Assembly (NCBI GenBank): GCA_026261815.1
Contig: JAMPIT010000258.1
Location: 16,262,501 to 16,326,500 of the forward strand
Source of the DNA: Monarcha castaneiventris obscurior
Taxonomy: Eukaryota > Chordata > Aves > Passeriformes > Monarchidae
Direction: 5' to 3'
Length of the DNA: 64,000 nucleotides
This document shows positions 23,801 through 38,100 of this stretch, one piece after another. The notes beneath the pieces are model-generated. The model had not been told where the DNA came from, searched no databases, and saw only the letters and a list, made by a program, of their open reading frames with translations. The position numbers and the translations under genes are program-made. Each line of letters begins with the position of its first letter. The first letter of the stretch is position 1.

Positions 23801-25095
23801 GCAGCCAGGCACCAGCTACTGGACCACAAGGTTTTTCTAGTTGATGGACTTGAGGATTACTAAGCAGTTTTATAAAAAGGCTGTTAGCTGACTTATACTC
23901 AAATCTTAATAGGGGGATAAGGCACTAAAGTTAGAGAGATTTCTTAATTGCTTTTGTAAAATACAAGTTTATTAGCCTATAGTGCAACTAGAAATGAAAA
24001 TGAGCACTGCCAGAGCTCGACCTCAGCAAAACATGGAAGGGAATCCCCACTCCAGCCCTTATTTAAAACAAACCCACACCCCAACAGTCTTTTATGCTGT
24101 ATTCGATCAACCTCTGCATTTTTTTCTTACAGTGTGTGTGAATGGCTATGGTATGGCAATGAATCCTTTCATGCTGCAGGAGACCAGGGACTTGCAGAGC
24201 ACCAGGCAGACTGGGTTTTTCAGTGTGCTCTGACCAGGTACATGTGGCAGACACTGTGCACTCAAAGCTGCATGGAAACATTGCTCTTAAACTGGGAGAG
24301 AAGGCACCAGTGAGACCAGACTGCAGAGCGAGAAGTGGGCAGACAGATGAGAGTCACTGTCATTTGGGATTTGGCTTCGGATTTGGGCCCCTGGCTCTGG
24401 TGGTGTTCCCTCCACCACCAATTTTCATCCTTAGTCTCAACATTGGAATGTAAATACCCCCCTTCTTGCCTCACCTCTCTGAATTTTCAGGTGGCTACAG
24501 CCAGCAAATCTGCCCTCTGCATCACCATGCAACTGCTCTGGTTGGGGTGGAAGTCCCTGGTTAAGTGACATGTGCAGTGTAGCTCACCTCCGAACAATGG
24601 CAAGAACACCAAGAAGCCTGCAGTGTTAAAAAGGAACATTTTATTGCAAGAGATTACAAACCTGGCACTATGGCCAAATGTTTCCATTACATCACAATTG
24701 CTACCCATGTATCAGGCAACAGCACCTACAAAGCATGGTGGATTGAAATATCTGAAATCATAATGCAGTCAGCTTTTTAAAGTTAGGTACCACTCTAAAA
24801 AGTCTGGGTTGTTTCTTTAAACAAACTCAAAACTATACAAATCATTTTTATAAATATGAAATTGGTGTTTAAATATCCAGGCCACTAACTACTGTTACAA
24901 AAAGTGGAAAAGTCTGTTAACCATAGTGCTGAACTAAACAGGCTTTGTTCACAGCCCATAACCACTCAGTTAAAAGCAAGTACTTCTTATTCACTGCTAA
25001 TGTTTCCATATTTGTTCAGCCCAATTTATCTTCTGTAGGTTTTCAGAATCAGGTAGATTTAATGCATAACTCCTCTTTAAAGCGCTGCAGGAAAC
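20898..25095. other. Intergenic, no gene seen
   Basis: Unique sequence with only short frames and the poly(A) tract at 21612. A 30-bp segment at about 24594-24623 has an acceptor-like CTGCAG and a donor-like GTGAGC on the minus strand. It is too short to support as an exon. Confidence 0.45.
21612..21656 (+). repeat. Poly(A)-rich tract
   Basis: A run of 23 A followed by GAAAAGAAATAAAAAAGAAAAG. It could be a retrotransposon tail, but I recognise no element upstream of it. Confidence 0.85.
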
Positions 25096-25245
25096 CTAGA
25101 ACCATAACTGGTCCAGGAAAAGCATCACAGTCAGAATAGCATTGCATCTTCCCATCTCAGTCCTGTGACACTGACCTGTAGGAACTCTGGATGCTCTCCT
25201 CTGAGCCCCAATTCGTAACTCGTGTTTCTCCTGTGATCCACTTAC

Positions 25246-25368
25246 CTCAAAGAGCTTGGTGATTTCCCTGAGCGTGGCTGAAACAGCAGCAACCAGCGCA
25301 GGCACACAGCTCAAACACAACCTGGCGCCGGGCTCGCACCCGCCTGTTTCCGTGCCCACCTCCGGCAT
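25246..25368 (-). CDS. Candidate first coding exon of an unknown gene
   Basis: An ATG at 25368 in strong Kozak context (GCGGCCATGC) opens a 41-codon frame. It begins MPEVGTETGG, has a Cys-rich middle (LCLSCVPAL), and ends in the helix-like segment SATLREITKLFE, directly at a canonical phase-0 donor (GAG/GTAAGT). It sits in a CpG island. I do not recognise the protein. The terminal helix loosely recalls N-terminal segments of some fish zinc-finger proteins, but no finger array follows on this strand. It could be a small or lineage-specific gene, a non-coding RNA exon with a chance ORF, or a decayed gene. No downstream exon is identified. Confidence 0.3.
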
Positions 25369-25700
25369 GGCCGCGCTCTCTCTCCCGCCCCAGCAGCTAC
25401 CGACACCTAGGTCAGGTCCTTCCCCTCTCCCAGCGGGAGGAGCCAGCAGCTCATTTCCTGACGCTGCTGCCTGGGGAAGGCGAGCCCTGAGGAAGAACTG
25501 GTTCTGAGGGCAGAGCTGGACGCGCAGAGCCCGTGGGAGCAACGCACCTCACCCAGCTCCCCACAGGAGGCAGCACAGGGCAACGCGCAGTGAAGGCCCA
25601 GGGAGCTGTGGGACACAACGCGCGTTCTCTGCTCGCCTCTGCTCGCCGCCGGCCACCCTGAACACACCACAGCTGGCAGCAGCTACCGCGGGCACTTAAA
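25300..25700. promoter_or_regulatory. CpG island around the candidate exon
   Basis: A moderately GC-rich block with CpG clusters (AACGCGCGTT near 25618, CGCCGCCGGCC near 25645). It lies between the solo LTR and the 3' end of ZNF644. It could be the promoter of the candidate minus-strand exon at 25246-25368, or an orphan island. Confidence 0.5.
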
Positions 25701-26299
25701 TTAATCACCTGGCCAAGGCTCCGCAGAAACATCTTCTCAAGGAATGCAAGCAGAGTTTTAATTTTTGAAGAGGATTTGGAAATATCACTGGGACTAGGGA
25801 ATATAGGCCATCATTTTATGAAAAGTGTATGGGGGTGGTCTTCTACAATTTTCCCGAGGCTACTACTTAAGAGACCTTTACCAGAAACTAGGATAACTTC
25901 AGAAACAAGTATAAGACTGTGATAAAGAACCAAAATCAACCAAACAAAAATCACTGTGCCACTGCAGCCTTTACCCCAAAGCAATCTAAGCCAACCTGAA
26001 CAGACTAACACTCGTGTTTAGATGTGCAATTCTGGAAGTCCAGCTCTTCAGCACCGACTGCCACAGAACCTCTCAAGCAACGCACGTGACACTGACATCA
26101 CAAAGTGACTTATTTAATTTAGCCTCTTCTATCACATTATTTAGAATTTTGCTAACTCCAAGAGAGGGGGATTTTTATTTCCTTGTAGCTAGTGATAAAA
26201 AATACCTGTACTTCCAAACAACAGAAACCAAGAAAATAAACAGCCCCACTTGAAGACTAGAGGCTAAGGGCAGCAAATTGTACACTATTTTTAAAGATT
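25701..26299. other. Intergenic, no gene seen
   Basis: AT-rich unique sequence between the CpG island and the presumed ZNF644 3' end. No repeat or exon recognised. Confidence 0.4.
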
Positions 26300-28929
26300 A
26301 TTTAGCCTGTATCAACCATGTATGCAAAAAAAAACAAAACAATAAATTTAATAATCAGAAGAGTTCTAAGACACCTACATATTTTTCGAACTATATCATC
26401 ACCATGATCTGATGCCAGCAGGGCACACAGCCTGTCACTGAAAATTGCTCCTCATCAATAGAATCTCATTTTGGAAACTGATCAGCCCTAGAGCTCACTG
26501 CTCTTCAGACACAACATTGCATCTTAGTATTACATAAAGTAGTTCGCTATTGCGGTTTAATGAATTAAACAGAATTAACCAGGGTTTTAAAAATTATTAT
26601 TATTATGAATCTAGTAAGAGTTTTTTGCTAACATAAAATTCTGCACAGTATGGCTTCACCTTACAAGCATTCTTAACAACATTAGATAAATATCATTTGC
26701 ACTTAATCGATCTTTTCATTTGCTAAACAGCCACAAAATATGGTGCTCTCACAAGCACCTTTTTTGGTGAGAAGGGTAAACAAGCACTCTATTAAAGCAT
26801 TATAAACATTCAAGGTGATGGATCACTTCCCTCTATTCTGTTTCAACACATTGCTTTAAATCTTCCATTTTCACATTGTATAAAAAAGTCCCACAAGTAT
26901 CCAAAAATTCAGAAATTTGTTAGTCTGCATACACACAATTTGTCTGCAATACACTTCAATATCCCAGTTATCTTTTCTAAAATCTCTAAAGTATTTATTC
27001 CTCCAGCCTTTAAATGTAACGATGTAGATTTTCCACTTACAAGAGAATAAATTTCAACAAGAAAGCTAAACGTAACTGTAGCAATTTGTACAGTTAAACA
27101 CCTGACAGCACTAATTTAATGATAGCCTTGACAGAGCTAGGATGGCCTTGTCTGAGGCCTGTCTTGCACAGCTGTGCATTTTTAGCCCATCTATTCTATC
27201 AGAACATTAACAAGTCTCATGTGTTAACTCTGAACTTCGTGCATCCAGAAAGACAGACATTTATTCATACTTTCCACCAACCAAATGTAATGCGTCTGTG
27301 AACAATTCAGTTTATTGCAAGTAAATGTACTTTTACTTAAGATCATGAGAAGATCCTAATCTCAAGCAAGACAAATCAATTCCACAAACTTAATTCACAC
27401 AATGCAAATAAATGCTTCACATTATAGACATTTAGATTTTCTTTAAACCTTTTTATTTAGAGATTTTTCTGGTAAGGAGATATACCATAGGAAAGCAATT
27501 TCACTGGCAGTGAGGTATGTATATACTCTACCAAAATACTCCTCTTGCTTTAACTGCTTTTAACTTTATTTACATATAAAGAAAATATCAATGCATATCC
27601 TTGGCTTAACTACAGTATCTGTTACTCTATATGAGTAAAATGAAATGTTACTTGCATACAAAATTGATTTGTAGAGGAATCTAATTTGATTTAAACAAAA
27701 ATCATGTTCTGAAGACAGTTTAAATGAACAAACACAATTCATCATGACCAAGACACCTGCACCATATTTCCATCCTCACAGCACATTTATTTCAATAAAT
27801 CTGTAAGTAGGTCCTTAGCATGAGCATAGTGTTACAGTTTTCATACATATAATCACATCCAAAACAAGCTCTAAAATTTAAGTTGTAAACATTCTCTTCA
27901 TATGTAGAAACATTTCAATCTGTGTTTGAATTTTCTAAAATGATCAATCTTTTAAACAGAATTATAAATGAAAAGCCTACTCTAACCGTGTAGTGAGCAA
28001 TGCTTATTAGTACATTTCTACAGTGTTAAATAAAATAGTAGAGGCAAACTTCTGGAAGCAAGTCAGACTTTAAGTATATTGTCATAAAAGTAACAAACTT
28101 GTTAACAAAAAGATGCTTTGTAATAAAGTTGGATTGAATCTACTATGATACAAAAACATAAGGGTAAATACCATCTTTGTTGACAAGTAGGAGGTAGCAT
28201 GGATGCACCACTTTATTGTCAGTGAGAAATGCAACTGAAGTAAAGAATATTTCCTTACCACAAATTTCCAGTATTATGTACATATTTCTCTTAGAAATTT
28301 GTTTAAACAAGTTTCCCTCCACTTTTTAGTACAAAAAGCCTCATGTGATTTTAAAAAAAACACTTACACACCTAGATAGAATAGTACTAATTGCCCTATT
28401 TGAACGAAACAGTCTCTTGAACTATGAAGTACATGGTATTTAATGCCCTAAATTGAGTAAATTGTATTAGCAGTTCTTGGTATTATACAAAACACTACAT
28501 ACATACAAACAAAATATAATAGTATCTTATTTTACTATGTAATTCTTTTTGGAATAAACAGAGCCTTGATTTGGGTAACACTGAAGAGAACGTGGTTTCT
28601 TTGTTTTATTAAAATCTGTCTTTCTAAGTACCCATGTGCAACAATTTAAAAATGGCTGCCATACATATAATGGTCTTGTATTGATAGTGAACACAGTAAC
28701 TGACAAAAACATAATAAACCTTAAAAACACATCTTCCACCCTATATAAAATATAAAGACTACTTACTGTAACTGTTAAGTATTCAATTTATTTTGATGTT
28801 ACTGTAATCCACTTCCTCTATTTTCTGTCTTTAGCATTTATAAACATAATTTAGTGTAGCAATTTATTTTAAAAAATGATGAAGTATTTCAAATTTACAT
28901 CCAATTAAAATTTAAAATGTTTCCATGTT
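26300..28929 (-). other. ZNF644: Probable ZNF644 3' UTR and downstream flank
   Basis: Very AT-rich sequence directly after the stop codon, without open frames of interest. Several AATAAA-type signals are present on the minus strand, for example near 28862-28869, 28212, 27786 and 27567. I cannot tell which is used, so the UTR end is uncertain. The AT content and density of such signals fit a long regulated 3' UTR. No recognised repeat interrupts it. Confidence 0.45.
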
Positions 28930-29122
28930 CTATGAAGCTGCTTCTGCCATCAGTAAAGAAAATGAAGTTTCAGTAATTGAAGCAGGCTTTTTAAGTAGTG
29001 ATGTGACTTCAACCATGCCAGCTCCAGTCCGTGGAAGATTTGCGTTGACAATGTGTCGCTGCAAGTGCTTTATCCAGTCTTCTTGAACAGACAAAGGTCC
29101 TCGAAAGACCAGACCACAAAAC
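28930..29122 (-). CDS. ZNF644: ZNF644 last coding exon, C-terminal finger and stop
   Basis: The final coding exon of 193 bp, starting after an ATTTGCATAG acceptor and ending at a TAG stop at 28930-28932. It completes Arg1278 and encodes [12 protein letters not shown] and the rest of the finger. The finger uses Cys1277, Cys1280, His1297 and His1301, with a longer than usual spacing (16 residues) between the second Cys and first His. The protein ends in LLMAEAAS. The tail is essentially identical to the mammalian protein, which fixes both gene identity and the stop codon. Confidence 0.97.
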
Positions 29123-32100
29123 CTATGCAAATATTAAAATTAATCCATCAAGATATATTTATCTCTACTGAAAAATTACAAAATAAAGACAGTAAGAAGG
29201 AAGTCTCAATTTTCTTGAAGTTTGTTTCTACATGTTTTAGCAGAGAATCTTAGTAATTGAGTTAATCAGTAGTAAGCACAAAACCCTGCAGCTTATACAA
29301 CTCACACTCTCACACTTTCAACACCAGTAATAACAGTATGTTGTTCTTATATAAGGTTTCTTTTGAAGGACAGAATATTACTCAGACATGACCAATAAGA
29401 TTTTAGCTAGAGAAACAATTGGCAAACTAACAACCAAGTAGGACTGAATCAAATCCTCTTGTTCATATTAATGGAAACACGCAATTGCTTTCCCCCCTTA
29501 TCTCACAAACATTTACGGATACAATCATGAATCTTTTAATGACTAACATTAGCAAGCTCTTAAGAATGTATTCTTCCAATTAAAGTTAACACTGTGTACC
29601 TGCATCTGAGTATGTAAACTTCATCAGCACTATGAGGTAACGGCAGCATTTTCTTCTTGCTTCCAGATCTTGACCTTGACTTCTTTTGCTTACAGTCTAA
29701 AGCTAAGAAGAGAAATTTCCATATGTGAAAGTAATACTTCAATGAGTGTTAGTAAATAGAGATATTCAGTAAGTATTCCCTACAACAGTAGTGAAAAGAC
29801 ATTTACCTCCTTGTTATTCTATATTTAATTATAATGTAAATCCAAAAGAACTAGAGTAGTCTAAGAAATATACTGGCAAAACACATGAAGCTGTTTTTTT
29901 TTTAGCTTAGCACAGTGCTTGCTCTTTGAAAGACTAGATAATTGACACTCAGCATTAAACTGTTGTTTCAGTACCAGCAAGCACTTACAAACCTACTGCA
30001 GAATTATACAGAAGCAAAGCACATTGGAAATTCCCTTCATGCATAAAACACTGTCAAAATCTCAGAACTTGTTTTGTAGTTCAAGTACCATCATAAGACC
30101 ACTCATGTTCAACCAAGTTACAACTTTATGAAATTGTAGCTTTCAGGTAGTACAATCAAGAATTTCTAGTTTGAATAAAACACCTGCCATTTGTTTTCAA
30201 CACAAAGCAAAAATTTGTCCTTTTGTTCTAAGAATTTCAAATAATGCTTCCCCTTCACTCCTGTCTGAATTCTAACGAAGCTTACAAAAAGTATGTATTA
30301 GTCCTTGGCAGTGGGAGCTGGTATTAGGACAATCAACAGGGATGGCAAGGCCACTTTTTAAATTCAGTCTAAGCATCTGAAACTATGTATGAAAGTAATG
30401 TGTGTGAACAGGAAACACATAGCAAATGAGTTCAGATAGCTTTGAGGTTTGTACCTCCCATAAACACACGTAATGGGAATCTGAAACAAAACCTGGAGAT
30501 TCTAAGAAACAGCCAAAGTGGATGAGTAGATTAAACAGAATTAATATTGTTATGATGCAAACAGCTGATAAAGCTCAAGAAGTTTGTGACTGCTTGAACT
30601 GAGAAGTGTATCTAGCTACACTCTACTCCGAAACACAAGACACCAACAAAAGAACTCCAACACAAAACCTTTTTGCAAACAACCAGTTACATGACTTCAA
30701 CAAAAACTCCACAGAAACCAGAAAGACAGTACCAGGTGGTATTCTTGATAGCAAGAAGACATAATGCTACGCTACTGAAGCATCTTAACAGTAAAATGGA
30801 AAAAAAAATTGTTACGCTTGGCTAAAGTTTTGACTCCTAGAATATAAAACAGAAGAATTAACCTCTTAGCATTCTGAAGCATAAGACATCATCTGGTGAG
30901 GTAAAACATGTTGATTTAAAGAACACACAGTCTTGATTGCATCCTTAATTTTTCTCAGGCCCTCCAAATGAGCATCTCTCAAGCTTTTACCTTGTGGCCC
31001 AACTTTTAACTTGGTAGATACATCAGATGTTTTCCAGTTCCATCCCCAGACGTAAAGATTCCTACCAATCTAATTTAAAATTCAGAATGAATTTCTGAGG
31101 TTTGAAGGTATGAGAGAACCAATAAAATAAGTAGAAAGCAGACACCGACCTAGAGAGACTTCTTCAGATCAACATTAGGAAAATGAGGCTTAACAGCTTT
31201 TTTTTTCTGACAGCAACAACAAAACCAGTCTGGATATAAAGGCAGTGACCCAAGGTGGCAGGGGGAAGAGAGAGAGAGAAATGGCCAAGATAACTTCTGG
31301 AAAAGCATTAAGGGGTTCTTAATACTTTATTCTCTCACCAAAAGCATATTCTTCATTTAATTAGGAAGAAGAAAGCTAACTACCATACCAGGTAGGAACT
31401 ACCACATACATAAATATTTTACATACCGCAACTTTTCAGTAACATCATCAGCAATGTAAGCAGATAAAATACTGGAACCCAGACACCCATGATTTGAAGA
31501 GAACTGTTGGTATGAGGGGCAACTTATCTGCAGCAGTTATTAAAGCAAAAGCTTTGCCAATTTTGTGGAACATCATGGGAAGAAGGGAAACAGAAGTTGG
31601 TATTATCCGAACTCAAACATGCCCAAGAGTTCCATCTGATGACAATTAGTTGATGCCAGTTGATATGAGTGGGAAAAAAAGAAGCAGTAGACAACAGACT
31701 CCTCCTAGAGAGGCCAACCTGCATTTGAAACAAGGACTTGCTATTTCCTCGATTTTGGCAAAGACATTCATTCTCATCAAGAAATTTGATTCTATTCACA
31801 CACATCTGGAGCATTTCAGAGAGCTTTTCCTTTATTAGACCTGGACTGGTCTTCTACAACAGATTCCTGACACCTAATGGGTTTGTGTGTGTGTATGTAC
31901 AATTTTCTTTTTATAAGAAAAAACCCCTCTGAACTACTGTGCAACCAAACAACAGCATCACTGACAGAAACTGCCATAATGAACCAGGAGAGGTAGCTTC
32001 TACTTCCTTGAAAGGTACCTTTTCCAAGAACAATAAGAAAACAAGGAAAACAAATGAAAGGGCATGTTCTCTGAGCTGTTTATGATGGAGACTCTGGATA

Positions 32101-35100
32101 GGGAAATTATAAAAGAAAGAACAGAAAGTATCACAGCAAAAGACCAAGAAAAAAGATTAAGATTATGCAATGAATTCTCAGAGCAACTTAGCTAAATTTG
32201 AAAGTAGATTTGCCCAAGCAAGAAGCTTGTTACAAAAGATAGAAAATACTAAGAACACTAAACCTGTGTTCTGCAAGGGTCATTTTTTGTTCCCCTTGTC
32301 TTTTGAGCTAGTGAACATATTCTTTCACATTTTAGGGATCTCAAAGCAGCACCAGTACGTTTTGAGGTTACTCCAGTGAAGCCGGAAAGTGAATGAAGGA
32401 GGAGTATCTGAGTAAAGCTGATTGAACACCACAATTCAAACAGCAGTTATCAGGCATGTGTACCAGTAACTGTCACAATAATTTCATTTTGTCTACCCCA
32501 AAAGCAAAAAGTTTAAATGAAGCCACATGCACAGACTTGAGTACTCTGTTGATATGATGCTTATAAGTGGTTGCAAACATCAAGTAAGTCACACAATTGC
32601 CTCCCCCATTGCCTCCCCGTAAAGTAGCCATGTTTTGACCAAAACTCAGTTACTGCTTTTTCTATGCCTTTACTGTAACAAAACATGACCTCCTCAGAAA
32701 GTGTATTTTTATCACATCTGGGAAGAGACCAAGGATAATTTAGCTCTAGTAAACTGCATGGAAACTGCATCAAATTGCTAGAGAGAGGCAGGAACTACCT
32801 ATCATTAACATGTACTTTGTAGTTACAAAAGCTTCCAAACATCATCCTTCATTCTCCATAAAGGCCTACTTCTTTTTGGAAGAAGTCTCTTTCAAGTTTG
32901 GCCACCTGGTGTTTCCCAGTTAACAACTGAAAAACTTCTTGTAAACAACCAGTCACATCACTTCCTCAAACTGCTGATATAACATGATGGAGAAACAACC
33001 CATTTAAAACGAAAGACAAACTCTGGAGGAATCTCCTTGAGGTACTTGGGTACAATTTCAGAGCACACTACTTTAAAAAATATATGCTAGGTAAAAACAC
33101 TGCATATCAAAACCTCTGTGACCACTTATCAAGAAAGACTACAAGCAGATGGAGATAGGTTTCAATGAGCATGCCTAAGACAACATGAATTAAGACAGGT
33201 CACAGATGCCCTTTCACACCGTGACATTTGGTCTGCAGTTCCAAATTAGAAGGCTCTTCTTTCTGATGTCCCCCAACATGAAATGGTTCTTATTTCAGGA
33301 AAACTGAAGCTGGGTCTTTTACTCAGACTTCATTACTTTTGTCATAGTGTATGTAAGCTAAAACAAGTTGAATAACTGCAAACAGAAACTGAACTAATTA
33401 ACCATTTGAAAACACTGCCAATTAAAAAGTAAAAAATGAATTATCTTTCTCGTACAATTAGTCACTAATTTTTCAAATTCAATCACTTGCTACCTATCCT
33501 CATCACTACTGCACAGTAAAGTACATTAAAAAAACCCTCTGTGATTTTCTCCCTATAGGATTTTACAGGATACTGAAAATTAGCTCCTCATGCCAGTTGA
33601 TTCATTATGACTGTAACAGCACAGAATAGACACACAAAGCCAAGTGGATCTCAGATTTCTGCGTACCTGATATACTTCCACCGCAAACTTCCCAAAGCTA
33701 CAAGTTCGACAAAATAATACTTGAAATTATTTGAACACGTAGTAGCCCTCATGAACTGCTACCTCAGTCACACAGTTGGCTTGAAGGCCAGACTCCTTGC
33801 TCTGTACTTTATTGTTCCCGCCCAAACTTCTGACAAAGCAGTGTCCACCTACAGAAGCAGAGACTAAAGGAAAGTGGTGATTCCCAGAAGATGACAGCCA
33901 GTAAGAAGAGACTGAGTACGTGAAAAGAGTCAAAAAAGAGAAGATGTAAAAAGCCAGGGCACAAGAAAGTATCAAGAGACTTGGGGAGAGCCAGGGGAGG
34001 AGGGAGGAAGAGAAGCCCAGAGAGAAAAAAAGAAAGAAAGCTGAATATACAACTATAATGAAGAAGAGTGAGATGCATTTTGAAGATTTTTTTGTAGGTC
34101 TGTCCCATGCTCTAAAGATACTCAGAAGAAAGAAGCAAGTTTACCACATGCTCTGAGAAACACCAATGTGCTGCTAGACATCAAAACAGGTATAAAAAGA
34201 AATTAACATCTAGTCAAGATGAACAGTTAGATCATTACATTGTTAAAAACTGGACTGAATAACAACAACAAAAAAAGTTCCAGCCAGACATCTGAAGACA
34301 CAGGTATTTGTTCTACAGCGGATCAATAATGCCTAAGTATCGGCACAAATAAGGTTTAATAAAGACTAACCTCAAACAGCCAACAGTCTAGGAACTTTCA
34401 CTTCTAGGATGTTTTTCTTGAGTCCATTCTCCAAAGCTACCATTATGCTTAACTATGTCTACTATACTGCTGATGCCATCAAGTTGCATTTGAAAATAAT
34501 AATAGGCTAAGATTTAACTAAGTATGATGAAATTACTGACTGAAGAAGCAGGGCATCTGCCAGAAGAGCAATATGGTAACAGTCAATATCAAAAACACGT
34601 GCAGACAAATGGAAAATCTGAGACTGGTACGTAAGCTAATGTAGTGCTCGGAAAGGTCTCACTTTGGTGGCATGCAGAGACCACATATTTCTCATATATT
34701 TCTCCTAGTAAACAGCAGTGCCTAGATAGGTCCCATAACAACTGCCAAATAAAGGAATTACAGTGTTCATGTTCAGACACAATTATTTTATTACAGCAAG
34801 AAAATGAGATAATTATCCAACTGATGTGATTTATTTTTGGTCGTTATGTTTACTTTAGAAGATATAAGAAAGGCTTAATGGGAAGAAGGAACGTGTCCTC
34901 ATTGTTTCCACAGAATGGCTGAAAACCATTGAAGGTTCAGCTGTGGCTGAGGCCAAACTGAAGACATCTCAAACTGCTCTCAATCACAACCATCTTTTAA
35001 TAAGAAAACTCAAGATCGACTTAGGAGCAACACTCATAAGAAGTGTGTACTTGTGAAGTGTGTACTTTAAAACTAGTGTGTACTAGTGAAATCTTGCATT

Positions 35101-38100
35101 AAAATAATTCTCACAAAACCTACATAATAAAGTGGAATATCAAATAAAACAACTGTTTAAAAGTGTATTTTTTGGTCTACAAGCCTTGCATTAAGCTTGC
35201 TTGAATGAGAAGTCAATGAGCAAAGCTTACAACCTTCACAGAGTTGCAGCAATGTAATGACTAAGTTACTACAAATATACATTGGTTGCATGATGTTATA
35301 GCTAGAACTCAACATCAACTCCTTAAGTCAATGGTTTCAGCCACAGTCCTATATCCATGGTATAAATTATCTGGCTTAGTTCCAGCTTCTGAGATTAAAA
35401 GATTTTTTTTCCCAAAGTTTTGTTTCTAACCCCATTTTGTTTCCAGCCTGATTCTAAACCAACTTCTAGGTCCAATGACACCAGACTCACGAGTTTTCTT
35501 TGCATTCTTTAAAGAAAAGTGGCAACTGATGACTATGCAACTACTTCGCTAGCAAAATACATTTCTTGGAGGAAACAAACAAAAATCCCTGAAAGCACCT
35601 TATCAAGCTTCCTTCACTTTTTCCACTTAGCAAAAGGGAAGCTAGGTACAAAGTGCTTGTCCAGGATTCAATCTCTGTGTACCATTCTGTTTGCCAGTGT
35701 CACCCTCACTGAATTACTTTTAAGTTATTAATGTACAATTTAAATATATAGCTATTGAAAAATACCTCCTCAGTAGGTATGTAAGAAAAGGAACATACCA
35801 CAGAGCTAATATCAAATCACAGCACTGAAGTCCACTGTCATCACCTTTCTACTGAATAAATATGAAAATTTTCAGAACCCCTGACTAAAGGCATATTCTA
35901 CATGTTAGATATTACTGCATCTGCTGACTTCCTTGCAAATCTGCTTTGCTATAGCATTAATGCAGTGTAACATAAGACCTGGCAGCCACAGGGCCATATT
36001 GTAAAAATATTTCTTTTAGCCTTCTACAGAGAAAGCCTGCAACTCAGTTTGTCACTCTCAGCATAATGAATTACATCTGCAGATAAAAAAAGGATTATGT
36101 GTTTTCCAAGAGCATTATGTAAAAGTCTGTGTTTGTTGACACAGAAAACTGATGGCTGCCCTTCTTAATTATAGATTATTTCAGGCTTCATATCTCCAAA
36201 TTTTCCTCATTATATTGCATCTCTGCTCCTCGATTTGCTGCTGATCATGTGAAGTCCCACTAATCTCAGCAATAATCTGAGTAAACTCAGAAACTGCCTA
36301 CAGCCAAGCAAGCTGCAGGTCTCTGGAAATAAGTCAAAATACAGCATATTAGAAGAATTTCAAAATGAAGTTTGTTTTAATAAAAAACATTAATAGCAGT
36401 GCCAAATGCTGTACACTACCCTCACTCAGTGTCAGAGCAGGTAGTTTTTCAGTTGTGAGCCAAACAAGATATGAAACCAACTACATACAATATGTTGTGA
36501 GAAATATACAAGGTGTAAAATTACTTGCTTTTCCTATTTTACTGGACTACTCTTTGTAATTATATGTACTAGACAGTAAAAACTACTTGTTGTCTTGTTG
36601 CCTTTTTTTCCTCCCCACCACTCTCATTTCCAAGATACTTTTAAACATGTCATTAGAAGGCCAACTATCTGGTTTGGAAGTCGTGGTATCATAGGAGAAT
36701 GAATTTAAGCAACCATCACTTAGTTTTGCTTACATACCTTAAGTGTTGGATCCAAAATCAAGGAGTAAGAATGAAAATTAGACATGAGAGTGGACAACAG
36801 CAACATACGTTTTCTTACAAGTTGCTGAAGTTTTATGGAAAATAAATTGTTTACCAGCAGAAGCTTCAAAATTATTTTGAATTAACATATGCTTTTGTCC
36901 AGTCTGATGAAGAAAATGTATCATAGACAGACTTGCTTTTACATCTGTAACAAAACATACCTGTCCCAGTCAAAAGTCCAGCACTCTTCTTTCGTGCATA
37001 AGCGCGTAAGTGGTTGGACAGGCTAACAGCACTTGTAAACGTCGTATTGCAATGCACACACGTTCTAAGCTTCACAGGCATACCTATCATTCAAAAGAAA
37101 ACTATAATCCAGTTCTCTCTTCAAAAAATGAAATTCTCAAAGCGTTGTAAAAAGTTTTCTGCAATAAAGATGGTTTAAAATATATTCACTGCATTGATGC
37201 GATTGTTTAGTATATTAGAAGGATCCAAGTTAACCGTTATTAGTTTTCCACCTAGTGCTTTAAGCCAAACCATGTTATTTGAAAAAGAACAGAAAGGAGG
37301 CAACTTGAGCCCAGTAGGCTACTCTGCATTTAGTACCTACTATCAAATTCCTACAGATCTCCATATTATGAAGCTCTAATTCCAAAATACAATCCTGCAA
37401 TTTGAACAGCACAATTCTATTGAGAAATTTCAGAGCTTTCAACATTTCCAATGAAAAGAATTTGAAAAGTCAAGTTGACAAAGTGGTAATTAGAAGTGTT
37501 TTACCCATAAGACCGAAGAGCTCAATACTAAAATTAGGCGGCTGTTGAAGGCTCAGAGAAAAAGGTGGTAAAACACACCACTGAACAGTTGTTAGACAAA
37601 ACATTTTGTTCAGTGCATTTTCTATTCGTTACTTTAGATGCACAATTGATAATGAAAGTAAATGATTTGAAGTTTTTTGCTAAAATCTTCGTGCTAAATA
37701 AATATCAACAAAGCAATATGCTATTTATCACAGGAAAACAATGAAACAATACTGAATTCCTCACTTACAGACAAAGAAACCATTGTAACTTATCCCCTGC
37801 TCAACTTCATCATAATGTTTCTCCCTGCATTTTACCAAAGATATATTGTTTTAGTCAACGAGTATTTCAGGTTCTCTACTAATAAATTATTAGAAGAATA
37901 AATGAAAAAGCTAAAACTACTCAGCTGGAAAGTATCTGTTTGCAGGAAAGAAAGAATGCTACTCTCCAGCAGCCCACAGAAGACATGCTGTTTTTTCAGG
38001 CAAGTTACAGAAGAAGAATACCTGGTTGGTAAAAGCCTTTTTAAAACTAAAACCAGAATTAGGAATATTTGCCCTTTTTAGGAAAAACAGAAGATGTTCA

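Noticed and set aside
24594..24623. 30-bp minus-strand segment with acceptor- and donor-like ends, possible second exon after 25246
   Set aside because: Too short, with no support for the peptide, and such spaced AG/GT pairs are common by chance.
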